NCBI RefSeq assembly: GCF_030758295.1
Contig: NZ_CP132335.1
Location: 3,324,412 to 3,388,411, forward strand
Length of the DNA: 64,000 bases
Direction of reading: 5' to 3'
Origin: Pararhizobium sp. IMCC21322
Lineage (GTDB): Bacteria; Pseudomonadota; Alphaproteobacteria; Rhizobiales; GCA-2746425
Shown here: in pieces, positions 44,243-52,742 of the stretch
Position numbering within the stretch: position 1 is the stretch's first letter
Layout: every line of letters starts with the position of its first letter
The notes under the pieces: generated by a model
The model's database searches: none
What the model was told of the DNA's origin: nothing
What the model saw: only the letters and a program-made list of their open reading frames with translations
Position numbers and translations under genes: made by a program

Positions 44243-44935
44243 TCAATCCGCCACAAGTCCCATTTGCCAAAAATCGGCCTCCAGCCGCGTGGCTTGACCA
44301 AAAAGCTTTTCCAGTCTTGGGCGACGGGCCTCTGTTAGCAACTCGTTTGCGTGTTTTTCGAGCGTTGCTGCTGTTGCCTGGGCCACATCCTGATAATCCT
44401 GTCCGGAATACTCACTGATCCAGGCCGCGTATGGGTGGTCGGGAGCAATTGTTCCGTCCGCCTGGCCAAATTGGCTCAGAAGATAATTGCCAATTTCCGC
44501 ATAGCCCAACATGCAAGGTGACAGAGCGACCATCAAATCAAGAATATCTCCGGCCTGACCGGCTTCCAGCACAAAACGCGTATATGCAATGGTCTGGGGC
44601 GCCTCAATGCTGTGTTCAAGGTCCGAGCGCGAAAGCCCCCAGTCAGCGCACAGTCTCACATGCAGATCCATCTCAACATCCAGGATGGCCGAAACGCCAG
44701 CTGCAGCGGCGCGCATGTCTTCCAGACTGGTAGATTTGTAGACCGCCAGAGCATGGGCCCGTGCAAACTGGATGAGAAACAGATAGTCCTGCACCAGATA
44801 CGTCTGAAACGCGGCCTTTGGCAGCGTTCCAGCGCCCAGTTGCTCTACAAACGCATGACGCGTATAGGCCTGCCAATCATCGGCACGGGCTGTTTTCAAC
44901 GTGTCGAAAAAAGGCACGCAGGCGCACTCACGCAC
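44243..44935 (-). CDS. tenA: TenA / thiaminase II family protein
   Basis: 230 residues, the usual TenA length. The conserved ALSPCMLGYAEIG segment supplies the catalytic cysteine, so this is the TenA_C type that hydrolyses aminopyrimidine forms to salvage thiamine precursors. The N-terminus has the usual FVEQLGAGTLPKAAFQTYLVQDY region. The frame opens at GTG 44935, whose bases overlap the sufA stop (44928) by eight, so translation is probably coupled to the SUF operon. A later in-frame GTG at 44917 is an alternative start. No thiamine riboswitch is visible. Confidence 0.9.
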   Translation of the reverse strand: MRECACVPFFDTLKTARADDWQAYTRHAFVEQLGAGTLPKAAFQTYLVQDYLFLIQFARAHALAVYKSTSLEDMRAAAAGVSAILDVEMDLHVRLCADWGLSRSDLEHSIEAPQTIAYTRFVLEAGQAGDILDLMVALSPCMLGYAEIGNYLLSQFGQADGTIAPDHPYAAWISEYSGQDYQDVAQATAATLEKHANELLTEARRPRLEKLFGQATRLEADFWQMGLVAD

Positions 44936-45284
44936 CAGGCGTAGCGGCCATCAAAGTGACGGATTCGCCACAGCCACAAGCGGATGTCTGGTTTGGATTT
45001 TTAAACACAAATCCGGAGCGCAGCTTGGTCACTTCATAGTCCATTTCAGTGCCCAAAAGAAACAGAACGGCACTTGGTTCGATAAAGACCGAAGCGCCGT
45101 CAAACTCCACCTTGTCGTCCTTCGGATCCGGTTCATGCGCCAGGTCAATAGTGTACTCCATACCCGCACAGCCACCTTTTTTGATGCCCACACGAATGCC
45201 CGCAGCACCATCTGATCCTGCGGCAATCTGCCGCACTCGATCTTCGGCCGCGTCCGTCAAAGTCAAAACCTGAAATGCACCCAT
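44928..45284 (-). CDS. sufA: SufA-type iron-sulfur carrier (A-type carrier)
   Basis: 118 residues with the three conserved cysteines of A-type carriers: GGCAGMEY near residue 38 and CGCGES near residue 103. The protein accepts Fe-S clusters from the SufBCD scaffold and passes them to apoproteins. It is the last suf gene of the operon, 11 bases after sufT, and overlaps the start of tenA. Confidence 0.94.
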   Translation of the reverse strand: MGAFQVLTLTDAAEDRVRQIAAGSDGAAGIRVGIKKGGCAGMEYTIDLAHEPDPKDDKVEFDGASVFIEPSAVLFLLGTEMDYEVTKLRSGFVFKNPNQTSACGCGESVTLMAATPGA

Positions 45285-45295
45285 TGGATTTCTCT

Positions 45296-45754
45296 CTAGA
45301 ACCAGTTCAACGCCACTTTGGCTTCTTCAGACATGCGCTCAGGTGTCCATGGCGGATCAAACACCATATTCACCTTAACCTGCCCAACACCTGGAACCGA
45401 ACAGAGCGCATTTTCCACCCAGATCGGCATTTCACCAGCAACCGGACATCCAGGTGCAGTCAGTGTCATGTCCACATCCAGATCACGATCATCGGTCAGA
45501 TCAACCTTGTAGATCAGGCCAAGCTCGTAAATATCTGTCGGAATTTCTGGATCGTAAACCGTCTTGAGCGCCGCAATAATGTCTTCCGTCAGACGCTCCT
45601 GCGCTTCAGTTGACAGATTAGTACCCTCTGTCGCAGCTAGTTGCGGTTGGCCCATGCCATCTTCCATCAGCTTCATATCCACTGCTGGCTTGGCTTCCGG
45701 CACGTGAAGCGGATGATCTTCCGGCAGTACCTTATCAACATCATCATTTGTCAT
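45296..45754 (-). CDS. sufT: SufT-family Fe-S assembly protein (DUF59/MIP18)
   Basis: 152 residues. The DUF59 domain occupies the last 100 residues, with LKTVYDPEIPTDIYELGLIY and the conserved cysteine motif LTAPGCPVAGEMP. The first 50 residues are acidic and proline-rich. SufT helps Fe-S cluster maturation in the SUF pathway, and its place between sufS and sufA matches other alphaproteobacteria. Confidence 0.92.
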   Translation of the reverse strand: MTNDDVDKVLPEDHPLHVPEAKPAVDMKLMEDGMGQPQLAATEGTNLSTEAQERLTEDIIAALKTVYDPEIPTDIYELGLIYKVDLTDDRDLDVDMTLTAPGCPVAGEMPIWVENALCSVPGVGQVKVNMVFDPPWTPERMSEEAKVALNWF

Positions 45755-45766
45755 AACAACAGCACC

Positions 45767-47014
45767 TTAGCTAAAGAAACTCTGCGCCTTTGTGATCGCA
45801 GCTACAAGCTTGTCGACCTCATCACGCGTATTATAGAGGCCAAACGAGGCCCGGCAAGTTGCGGTTACACCATAACGCGCCAGAAGTGGCATCGCACAAT
45901 GTGTTCCCGCCCTGACAGCCACGCCTTCGCGATCCAGCACGGTTGCAACATCATGCGCATGAGCGCCTTCAACTTCGAATGAGAAAATAGCTCCTTTGTC
46001 AGGCGCATTTCCAAACACTCTTACCGAATTCATTTCACTCAACCGCTTTGCGGCGTAATCCCGCAAATCAGCTTCATGAGCCGCGATTGCGTTCAACCCT
46101 ATAGACTGCATATAGGATAGAGAAGCGCCCAGCCCAATAGCCTGTACGATAGGCGGTGTGCCAGCTTCAAATCGATGTGGCGGCGGAGCGTAGGTAATGG
46201 TGTCTTCCATCACATCAAGAATCATCTCACCGCCACCCATATAAGGTGGCATGGATGCTAGCAGTTCCGACTTGCCATACAGAACGCCAATACCTGACGG
46301 ACCATAGAGTTTGTGGCCAGTCATCACGAAGAAATCGCAATCAAGCGCCTGAACGTCAACAGCCATATGAACAGCAGACTGGCTGCCATCTACCAGCACG
46401 GGAATGCCGCGCTCATGAGCAATTCGGCAGATTTCCTTGATCGGGACAATCGTTCCGGTCACATTCGACATCTGCGTAATTGCCACAATTTTGGTGCGTT
46501 CGCTCAGCGCCGCCTCAAACGCCTCAAGATCAAAACTGTCATCTTCCCGGTAGGGCACCCATTTCAGCACAGCGCCGTTGTGTTCCCGGTGGAAATGCCA
46601 GGGCACGATGTTTGAATGATGCTCAAATATCGAGAGCACAATCTCATCACCCTCACCGATATGCGCGCCACCAAAAGACTGCGCCACAAGATTGATGGCT
46701 TCGGTGGTTGATCGTGTGAAAATGACATTGTCTATTGAGGGCGCATTCAAAAAACCCCGAACAGTCTCTCTGGCCGCCTCATAAAGGTCTGTGGAGGCAT
46801 TGGAGAGGAAATGCAGGCCACGATGCACATTCGAATAGGTGTCAGCGTAGGCACTCTGCACAGCATCAAGCACAGCGGTCGGTTTCTGAGCCGAAGCGCC
46901 ATTATCCAGATACACCAGTGGTTTGCCGTAGACTTCCCTTGCGAGAATTGGAAAATCCTTGCGGATTTTCGATACGTCATACGCAGTGTTTGCATCCTGT
47001 GGAAGCGTGTCCAT
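45767..47014 (-). CDS. sufS: Cysteine desulfurase SufS (class II)
   Basis: 415 residues. The pyridoxal-phosphate lysine lies in VMTGHKLYGPSGIGVLYGK near residue 228, and the persulfide cysteine lies in RAGTHCAMPLLARY near residue 365, the class II position. It starts with YDVSKIRKDFPILA. It supplies sulfur for cluster assembly on SufBCD. No SufE or SufU gene is present in the window, so the sulfur acceptor is either elsewhere or SufB directly. A second, class I desulfurase is encoded at the start of the same operon. Confidence 0.95.
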   Translation of the reverse strand: MDTLPQDANTAYDVSKIRKDFPILAREVYGKPLVYLDNGASAQKPTAVLDAVQSAYADTYSNVHRGLHFLSNASTDLYEAARETVRGFLNAPSIDNVIFTRSTTEAINLVAQSFGGAHIGEGDEIVLSIFEHHSNIVPWHFHREHNGAVLKWVPYREDDSFDLEAFEAALSERTKIVAITQMSNVTGTIVPIKEICRIAHERGIPVLVDGSQSAVHMAVDVQALDCDFFVMTGHKLYGPSGIGVLYGKSELLASMPPYMGGGEMILDVMEDTITYAPPPHRFEAGTPPIVQAIGLGASLSYMQSIGLNAIAAHEADLRDYAAKRLSEMNSVRVFGNAPDKGAIFSFEVEGAHAHDVATVLDREGVAVRAGTHCAMPLLARYGVTATCRASFGLYNTRDEVDKLVAAITKAQSFFS

Positions 47015-47062
47015 TTACAAATGCCCTTTCCAGGTCGCTTTTCTCAAGGCTGTTTTCCAGGC

Positions 47063-48328
47063 TTAACGCCTGGAAAGCCAGTCAGCCAATATGGCCTCAA
47101 GCGCCTCAATAATCTCCGGCTGCTCCGTATCCTCAATAGCTTCGGCAACAAATGCCTGCACCATCATGGTCTCGGCAACCGGACGCGGGATCCCTCGTGA
47201 CAGAAGATAAAACAACATGTCTTCATCAATATCGCCACAAGTCGCACCATGACCGCAAATCACGTCATCGGCAAAAATTTCAAGTTCCGGCTTATTGAGA
47301 AACTCTCCGTTTTCGGACAGTAACAGGCCTTGGCTCATCATTTTTGCGTCAGTTTTCTGGGCAATCTGTTTCACCATGATCTTGCCCTGAAAGACAGCTT
47401 TCGCTTCATCAGCAATGACCGACTTGAACTGCTCAATGCTGGTACAATTGGGCGATGCGTGATCAACATCCAGCGTCATGTCTGTATGCTGCTTGCCCTT
47501 CACAAGGGTTGCGCCACGAATGCCCAAATGGCTCTGTTCACCGTCAAAGGTAATCTGAACATCGGTTCGCACCAGATGCGAGCCTATCGTCATAACGAAG
47601 GGCTCGTAAATCGCCTCGCTGCCAATCCGCGCACCAATTGTGGCAAGATGCGAAGATTGAGCCCCTTCTGCAACAACACGGGCCTGCGTCAGTTTTGCAC
47701 CGTCTTCGACGATCACAGACAGTCCGGCACTGGCAACATAAGCAGTGTCATCAGTGCCAGAAAACCGTTCAACCAGAATGGCTTGCGCGCCATTTTCCAC
47801 TAAAATACTGTGGCGACTGGCTGCCGTTATTGCATCAGCTTTAGACACAATGTGGTCGATAAAGATGATGGGTGTAACAGTGCTTTTCTTGACTCGAATG
47901 ACATATCCAGATGATGCCAGTGCGATGTTGAGATCAACATTTGCATTGGGTTTCTCGTGGAAGCCCTTGGTATCACCCAGACCAATCTCAATAGAAACGG
48001 CTTCTTTCGCCGCATCCGAGGCAGTTGCACCTGCATTCGAGATCTCCTGTGGAACACCATCCACAACAGCCAAAACGAAGTCAGCAGGAACCAAAGGCTG
48101 TCCAGCAGATGTTGAGGCAACACTCTTCCCGCTAGCCAGTTGTGGCACATCTTTCAACAATGCCCGAAGATCTGTGTACTTCCATTCCTCAACACGGCGG
48201 TGCGGAAGACCGCTTTCGTTCAGGCGATCAGCAGCTGCCTGACGTGATGGCTCCAAACCAAGAAATGCAAATTGCTGCATCAGCGAGGTTTCAGCCTGAG
48301 TTTGAATTTTCTGCGGTTGTGCAGTCAT
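47063..48328 (-). CDS. sufD: SufD scaffold subunit
   Basis: 421 residues with the parallel beta-helix core of SufB/SufD. The C-terminal part has the typical GVICGHGATCGDIDEDMLFYLLSRGIP-like stretch (about residues 355-380) with the cysteine and histidines near the SufB-SufD interface. The variable N-terminal helical region of about 150 residues fits SufD. It pairs with SufB and SufC in the SufBC2D complex. Confidence 0.94.
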   Translation of the reverse strand: MTAQPQKIQTQAETSLMQQFAFLGLEPSRQAAADRLNESGLPHRRVEEWKYTDLRALLKDVPQLASGKSVASTSAGQPLVPADFVLAVVDGVPQEISNAGATASDAAKEAVSIEIGLGDTKGFHEKPNANVDLNIALASSGYVIRVKKSTVTPIIFIDHIVSKADAITAASRHSILVENGAQAILVERFSGTDDTAYVASAGLSVIVEDGAKLTQARVVAEGAQSSHLATIGARIGSEAIYEPFVMTIGSHLVRTDVQITFDGEQSHLGIRGATLVKGKQHTDMTLDVDHASPNCTSIEQFKSVIADEAKAVFQGKIMVKQIAQKTDAKMMSQGLLLSENGEFLNKPELEIFADDVICGHGATCGDIDEDMLFYLLSRGIPRPVAETMMVQAFVAEAIEDTEQPEIIEALEAILADWLSRR

Positions 48329-48345
48329 AATCTCTGTCCCTGCCC

Positions 48346-49092
48346 CTAAGCTGCGTTCACGTAGCCAGCATAGCCTTTTTCTTCCAACTCCAGCGCCAGT
48401 TCCTTACCACCGGATTTCACGATTTTTCCGGCTGACATCACATGCACAAAATCAGGAACAATATGGTCGAGAAGCCGCTGATAATGGGTAATGACCAGCA
48501 TGCCGCGCTCTGAATTGCGCAGTGCATTCACGCCTTCAGACACGACACGCAGCGCATCAATATCAAGTCCGGAATCTGTTTCATCCATCACACAGAGTGT
48601 AGGCTCCAGAAGCGCCATCTGCATGATTTCATTGCGCTTCTTCTCGCCACCCGAAAAGCCCACATTCAAGGGGCGTTTCAACATCTCCGGAGATACGTTC
48701 AGCTCAGATGCTTTCTGCTTCACGATCTTCATGAAGTCTGGCGTGTTCAGTTCCGCTTCGCCGCGGGCTTTGCGCTGGGCGTTCATGGCCGTGCGCAAAA
48801 ATGTCATGGTTGCAACACCGGGGATCTCAATCGGGTACTGAAAGGCCAGAAAGACGCCGGCAGCAGCGCGCTCATCTGGTGCCATCTCCAGAAGGTTTTC
48901 TCCCTTGAACAGGATTTCGCCTTCTGTGATTTCGTAATCATCCTTACCAGCCAGAACATAGGACAAGGTGGACTTGCCGGAACCATTAGGGCCCATAATG
49001 GCATGAACTTCGCCCTTATTGATGGTCAGGTTGATTCCACGAAGGATTTCATTGCCATCAACATTGGCGTGGAGGTTTTTAATTTCTAACAT
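48346..49092 (-). CDS. sufC: SufC ATPase
   Basis: 248 residues. Walker [10 protein letters not shown] at residues 34-42, signature [14 protein letters not shown] near residue 147 and Walker [13 protein letters not shown], the SufC-specific form with DETDSGLD. It drives shape changes of SufB-SufD during cluster assembly. It lies 17 bases before sufD and 65 bases after sufB. Confidence 0.96.
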   Translation of the reverse strand: MLEIKNLHANVDGNEILRGINLTINKGEVHAIMGPNGSGKSTLSYVLAGKDDYEITEGEILFKGENLLEMAPDERAAAGVFLAFQYPIEIPGVATMTFLRTAMNAQRKARGEAELNTPDFMKIVKQKASELNVSPEMLKRPLNVGFSGGEKKRNEIMQMALLEPTLCVMDETDSGLDIDALRVVSEGVNALRNSERGMLVITHYQRLLDHIVPDFVHVMSAGKIVKSGGKELALELEEKGYAGYVNAA

Positions 49093-49157
49093 TTTTCTGT
49101 CCTGAATATCTGAATCAGCCCGCCAACAAAGTCGATCAAGCTGCTGTATTAAATAAC

Positions 49158-50627
49158 TTAACCGACGGAGCCTTCTAAGCTGATCCCGATCAATTTCTGG
49201 GTCTCGGCCATGAATTCCATCGGCAATTGCTGAATGACGTCACGCACAAACCCGTTGACGATCAGCGCAATTGCTTCTTCGTCGGTCATACCGCGCTGCT
49301 GGCAGTAGAACATCTGGTCATCGGAAATTTTCGATGTTGTGGCCTCATGTTCAAACACTGCGGTCGAATTTTTCGATTCAATATAAGGCACGGTGTGTGC
49401 GCCACACTGATCGCCGATCAGAAGACTGTCACACTGGGTAAAGTTACGTGCACCAGACGCCTTGCGGTGGGCTGACACCAAACCGCGATAGGTGTTTTGG
49501 GAGCGCCCCGCCGAAATGCCTTTGGATATGATCCTGCTAGACGAATTCTTGCCCAGATGGATCATCTTGGTTCCGCTGTCCACCTGCTGCTTGCCATTGG
49601 AAATGGCAATTGAATAGAACTCGCCGCGTGAATTTTCACCGCGCAAAATACAGCTTGGATATTTCCAGGTAATCGCCGAGCCGGTTTCAACTTGCGTCCA
49701 GGAAATCTTGGAATTCTTTCCGCGACAATCACCACGCTTGGTGACGAAGTTATAGATGCCGCCTTTGCCTTCTGAATTACCGGGATACCAGTTCTGAACG
49801 GTGGAGTATTTGATCTCCGCATCATCATGCGCAACCAGTTCGACAACGGCAGCATGAAGCTGGTTTTCGTCACGCATAGGCGCAGTGCAGCCCTCCAGAT
49901 AGGAGACGTAAGAACCTTCATCAGCGATAATAAGCGTCCGCTCAAACTGACCGGTCTTTTCTTCATTGATACGGAAATAGGTCGACAATTCCATCGGGCA
50001 CCGCACGCCTTTGGGAATGTAGACAAAAGACCCGTCAGAAAATACGGCCGCGTTCAGCGTGGCGTAGAAATTGTCACTGGTTGGAACCACAGATCCCAGA
50101 TATTTCTTCACCAGTTCCGGATGCTCACGAACAGCCTCGGAGATCGAGCAGAAAATGACACCCGATTTCGCCAATTCGTCCTTGAAGGTGGTGACAACGG
50201 ACACGGAATCAAACACCGCATCAACAGCTACTCTTGCACCTTCGACACCGGCCAGCACAGCTTGCTCGTTCAGCGGAATACCGAGTTTCTTGTATGTTTC
50301 CAGCAACTCGGGATCAACTTCATCAAGGCTTTTCGGCCCTGGTGTCGATTTAGGAGCGGCGTAGTAGTAAAGATCTTCGAAATCTATCTTCGGATAGTCT
50401 ACCCGTGCCCAGGTGGGCTCTTCCATGGTCTTCCAGCGCCGATAGGCATCCAGTCGCCATTCCAGCATCCACTCCGGCTCATCTTTCTTCGCGGAAATGA
50501 AACGAACAATATCCTCACTCAGGCCCTTGGGCGCGAGTTCCATTTCGATATCGGTGACAAATCCATATTTGTACTTGTCGACATCAATCTCTTTGACTTG
50601 TTCAATGGTCTCTTGAATTGCTGGCAT
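49158..50627 (-). CDS. sufB: SufB scaffold subunit
   Basis: 489 residues, the usual length. It starts with an [20 protein letters not shown] segment and contains [19 protein letters not shown], the polar core [16 protein letters not shown] and the cysteine segment [20 protein letters not shown], where Cys in GDQCGAHT is the usual cluster ligand and sulfur acceptor, plus the late [22 protein letters not shown]. It is the main site of cluster formation with SufC and SufD. Confidence 0.96.
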   Translation of the reverse strand: MPAIQETIEQVKEIDVDKYKYGFVTDIEMELAPKGLSEDIVRFISAKKDEPEWMLEWRLDAYRRWKTMEEPTWARVDYPKIDFEDLYYYAAPKSTPGPKSLDEVDPELLETYKKLGIPLNEQAVLAGVEGARVAVDAVFDSVSVVTTFKDELAKSGVIFCSISEAVREHPELVKKYLGSVVPTSDNFYATLNAAVFSDGSFVYIPKGVRCPMELSTYFRINEEKTGQFERTLIIADEGSYVSYLEGCTAPMRDENQLHAAVVELVAHDDAEIKYSTVQNWYPGNSEGKGGIYNFVTKRGDCRGKNSKISWTQVETGSAITWKYPSCILRGENSRGEFYSIAISNGKQQVDSGTKMIHLGKNSSSRIISKGISAGRSQNTYRGLVSAHRKASGARNFTQCDSLLIGDQCGAHTVPYIESKNSTAVFEHEATTSKISDDQMFYCQQRGMTDEEAIALIVNGFVRDVIQQLPMEFMAETQKLIGISLEGSVG

Positions 50628-50684
50628 GTCTTACTCCATCCTTCACAGCTTCAAAGGCTGCAGGTTGTTGCTATTCCGTTGGTA

Positions 50685-51839
50685 TCAGGCGGCTGTTTCC
50701 CGTTGATTGGGAGATAGGGTCGCCGCCATTTTATTAAAGGCTTCAGTAAACTGTTTTATGTCTTCTTCGGTGGTATTCCAGCCAAGGCTGATACGCATCG
50801 CACCCTGCGCAATGTCAGGTTCAACGCCCATGGCGGTCAGCACATGGCTGATCCCCACTTTGCCGGACGAGCAGGCAGAGCCGGAAGAAACGGCAAATCC
50901 CTGTAAATCCAGTGATATGAGCATGGTTTCTGCAGACAGACCCGGCACAGAAATACAGCTCGTATTCGGCAAGCGCACAGCATCCGATCCAAGCACGACT
51001 ACACCGTTCAGCCCCTGTTCCATCGCATCACGCAATGTCGCCAGACGCTCTGCTGAAGAGGCCTCTTCAGCAATCATTTGCGCAGCCACACCAAAACCGT
51101 GAATGGCTGCAATATTCTCGGTACCCGCGCGTCCAAAGCTCTCCTGTCCGCCACCACGGATCAAAGGCTGAAATGCGTAGGATTCCGTTCGCCGCACAAT
51201 AGCACCCACACCCTGGGGACCACCCAACTTATGAGCAGATAGCGTCAGGAAATGCGCGCCAATTTCATTGATATCCACAGGCAGTTTTCCAGGACCCTGA
51301 ATTGCGTCACACAAGAAATAGGAATTCGTTTCCGCAACCAATGCGCCGATTGCCTCCACGGGCTGTCTGACGCCGGTTTCATTGTTGGCCAGCATAACCG
51401 CCACAAGAACGCATTCATCATCAGACTGCGCTTTGGCAAGGCGTTCCGACAGCCAGGCCAAATCGACAACACCACTCTTGTCGACCGGAATGATTTCAAT
51501 TTGCTCTAACGCAAAAGCCCCACCCTTCAGAACGGAATCATGCTCTGTGGCCGATACCAGAAGCCGATCAACTGCACGCGGCTTGCCTTTTTCCAAAAGT
51601 TTTGGCTGCAGAACGGTGGCATTGGCCTCAGAACCACCACCGGTGAAGGTAACACCGGAAGGCGTTGCTCCAACCATCTCGGCAACAGATTGCCTGGCAC
51701 GTTCGATCAAACCCTTGGCCTTGCGACCTTCCTGATAGATTGACGAGCCATTTGCGGACAGATCCAGCGCCTCAATGACCGCATGCTTGACCTGCGGACG
51801 CAGGGGAGATCCGGCATTGTGGTCGAGATAAATCCGCAT
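50685..51839 (-). CDS. Class I cysteine desulfurase (IscS/NifS-like) at head of the SUF operon
   Basis: 384 residues. The cofactor lysine is in LSAHKLGGPQGVGAI near residue 197 and the persulfide cysteine in VSSGSACSSGKVGISHVL near residue 320, the class I arrangement with SSGSAC. The start is YLDHNAGSPLRPQV. In Rhizobiales such a gene commonly opens the SUF operon and is named sufS2 or iscS. Whether it serves Fe-S assembly, tRNA thiolation or both is not clear from sequence. The region upstream has an ICE-like inverted repeat. Confidence 0.93.
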   Translation of the reverse strand: MRIYLDHNAGSPLRPQVKHAVIEALDLSANGSSIYQEGRKAKGLIERARQSVAEMVGATPSGVTFTGGGSEANATVLQPKLLEKGKPRAVDRLLVSATEHDSVLKGGAFALEQIEIIPVDKSGVVDLAWLSERLAKAQSDDECVLVAVMLANNETGVRQPVEAIGALVAETNSYFLCDAIQGPGKLPVDINEIGAHFLTLSAHKLGGPQGVGAIVRRTESYAFQPLIRGGGQESFGRAGTENIAAIHGFGVAAQMIAEEASSAERLATLRDAMEQGLNGVVVLGSDAVRLPNTSCISVPGLSAETMLISLDLQGFAVSSGSACSSGKVGISHVLTAMGVEPDIAQGAMRISLGWNTTEEDIKQFTEAFNKMAATLSPNQRETAA

Positions 51840-51948
51840 GACCGAAAAAAATCGCCTTCTTTGTCAAACAAGCTGTATGTCATTCTTGCCAGTTGGGTGG
51901 AAAATAGTGTTTACAAGCGCATCAAAGCCGGTGCGCCACCCAAGCTAG

Positions 51949-51965
51949 TTTTTAATAGTTCTAAA
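51949..51965 (-). promoter_or_regulatory. Candidate ICE-box (Irr) or Fe-S regulator site upstream of the SUF operon
   Basis: On the minus strand the site reads TTTAGAACTATTAAAAA, against the Irr ICE consensus TTTAGAA-N3-TTCTAAA: the left half is exact and the right half has two mismatches. It lies 110 bases upstream of the first SUF gene. Other iron-responsive alphaproteobacterial regulators (RirA, IscR) have different motifs, so the assignment is tentative. Confidence 0.4.
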
Positions 51966-52080
51966 CTACCAAGTAGGACGCACCCGAAACGCTGTCAAGA
52001 AGTACGTCGTCTGCGCAACTCGCAAACACGCTTAGGCACAAACCTGTGCACTGCCAAGTGCCCGCAAAGAGGACTGTATT

Positions 52081-52740
52081 ATGCCTGAAGTGATTTTCAA
52101 CGGACCGGAAGGCCGTCTGGAAGGCCGTTATCAGCCCTCAAAGTCCAAGACTGCTCCTATCGCGCTGATACTACATCCTCATCCCCGCTTTGGCGGCACC
52201 ATGAACAATCAGATCATTTATGAGCTGTATTACATGTACGTAAAACGCGGCTTTACCGTGTTGCGCTTCAATTTTCGCGGTGTGGGCCGCAGTCAGGGCA
52301 CATTTGACCACGGAGCCGGTGAATTATCAGATGCCGCAGCTGCACTGGATTGGGTGCAGACTTTCCATCCTGATTCGCGCGGTTGCTGGATCGCCGGATT
52401 TTCGTTCGGCGCCTGGATCGGTATGCAGCTATTGATGCGCCGCCCCGAAGTTGAAGGCTTCATTTCCGTTGCCCCACCGGCAAACCTGTATGATTTTTCA
52501 TTCCTGGCACCCTGTCCTGCGTCCGGCCTGATGGTCCATGGAGATGCTGACAAGGTTGTGCCCATGAAGGACGTTCAGGCACTTGTCGACAAGCTGAAGG
52601 CCCAAAAGGGCATCACCATCGATCACGAGACACTGCCGGGAGCCAACCACTTCTTTGCAGATCAAACCGACACCTTGCTCGAGCTGTGCGGCAACTATGT
52701 CGACAAGCGTCTGGAAGTCCTTGGCAAGGTAGAAATGTAG
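52081..52740 (+). CDS. Alpha/beta hydrolase (COG2945-like)
   Basis: 219 residues. The nucleophile elbow is GFSFG near residue 103, the catalytic Asp is in MVHGDADKVVPM near residue 157 and the His in LPGANHFFAD near residue 191, giving a full Ser-Asp-His triad. The N-terminal LILHPHPRFGGTMNNQ is characteristic of this small hydrolase family. Activity on esters or peptides is not defined for the family. It ends two bases before the stop of the convergent helicase gene. Confidence 0.9.
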   Translation: MPEVIFNGPEGRLEGRYQPSKSKTAPIALILHPHPRFGGTMNNQIIYELYYMYVKRGFTVLRFNFRGVGRSQGTFDHGAGELSDAAAALDWVQTFHPDSRGCWIAGFSFGAWIGMQLLMRRPEVEGFISVAPPANLYDFSFLAPCPASGLMVHGDADKVVPMKDVQALVDKLKAQKGITIDHETLPGANHFFADQTDTLLELCGNYVDKRLEVLGKVEM

Positions 52741-52742
52741 AC

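Noticed and set aside
44243-45284. TPP riboswitch before tenA
   Set aside because: The gene start lies inside sufA and no CUGAGA/thi-box elements are seen on the relevant strand.
49827-50717. 296-residue plus-strand frame
   Set aside because: Antisense to sufB, which is conserved over its full length.
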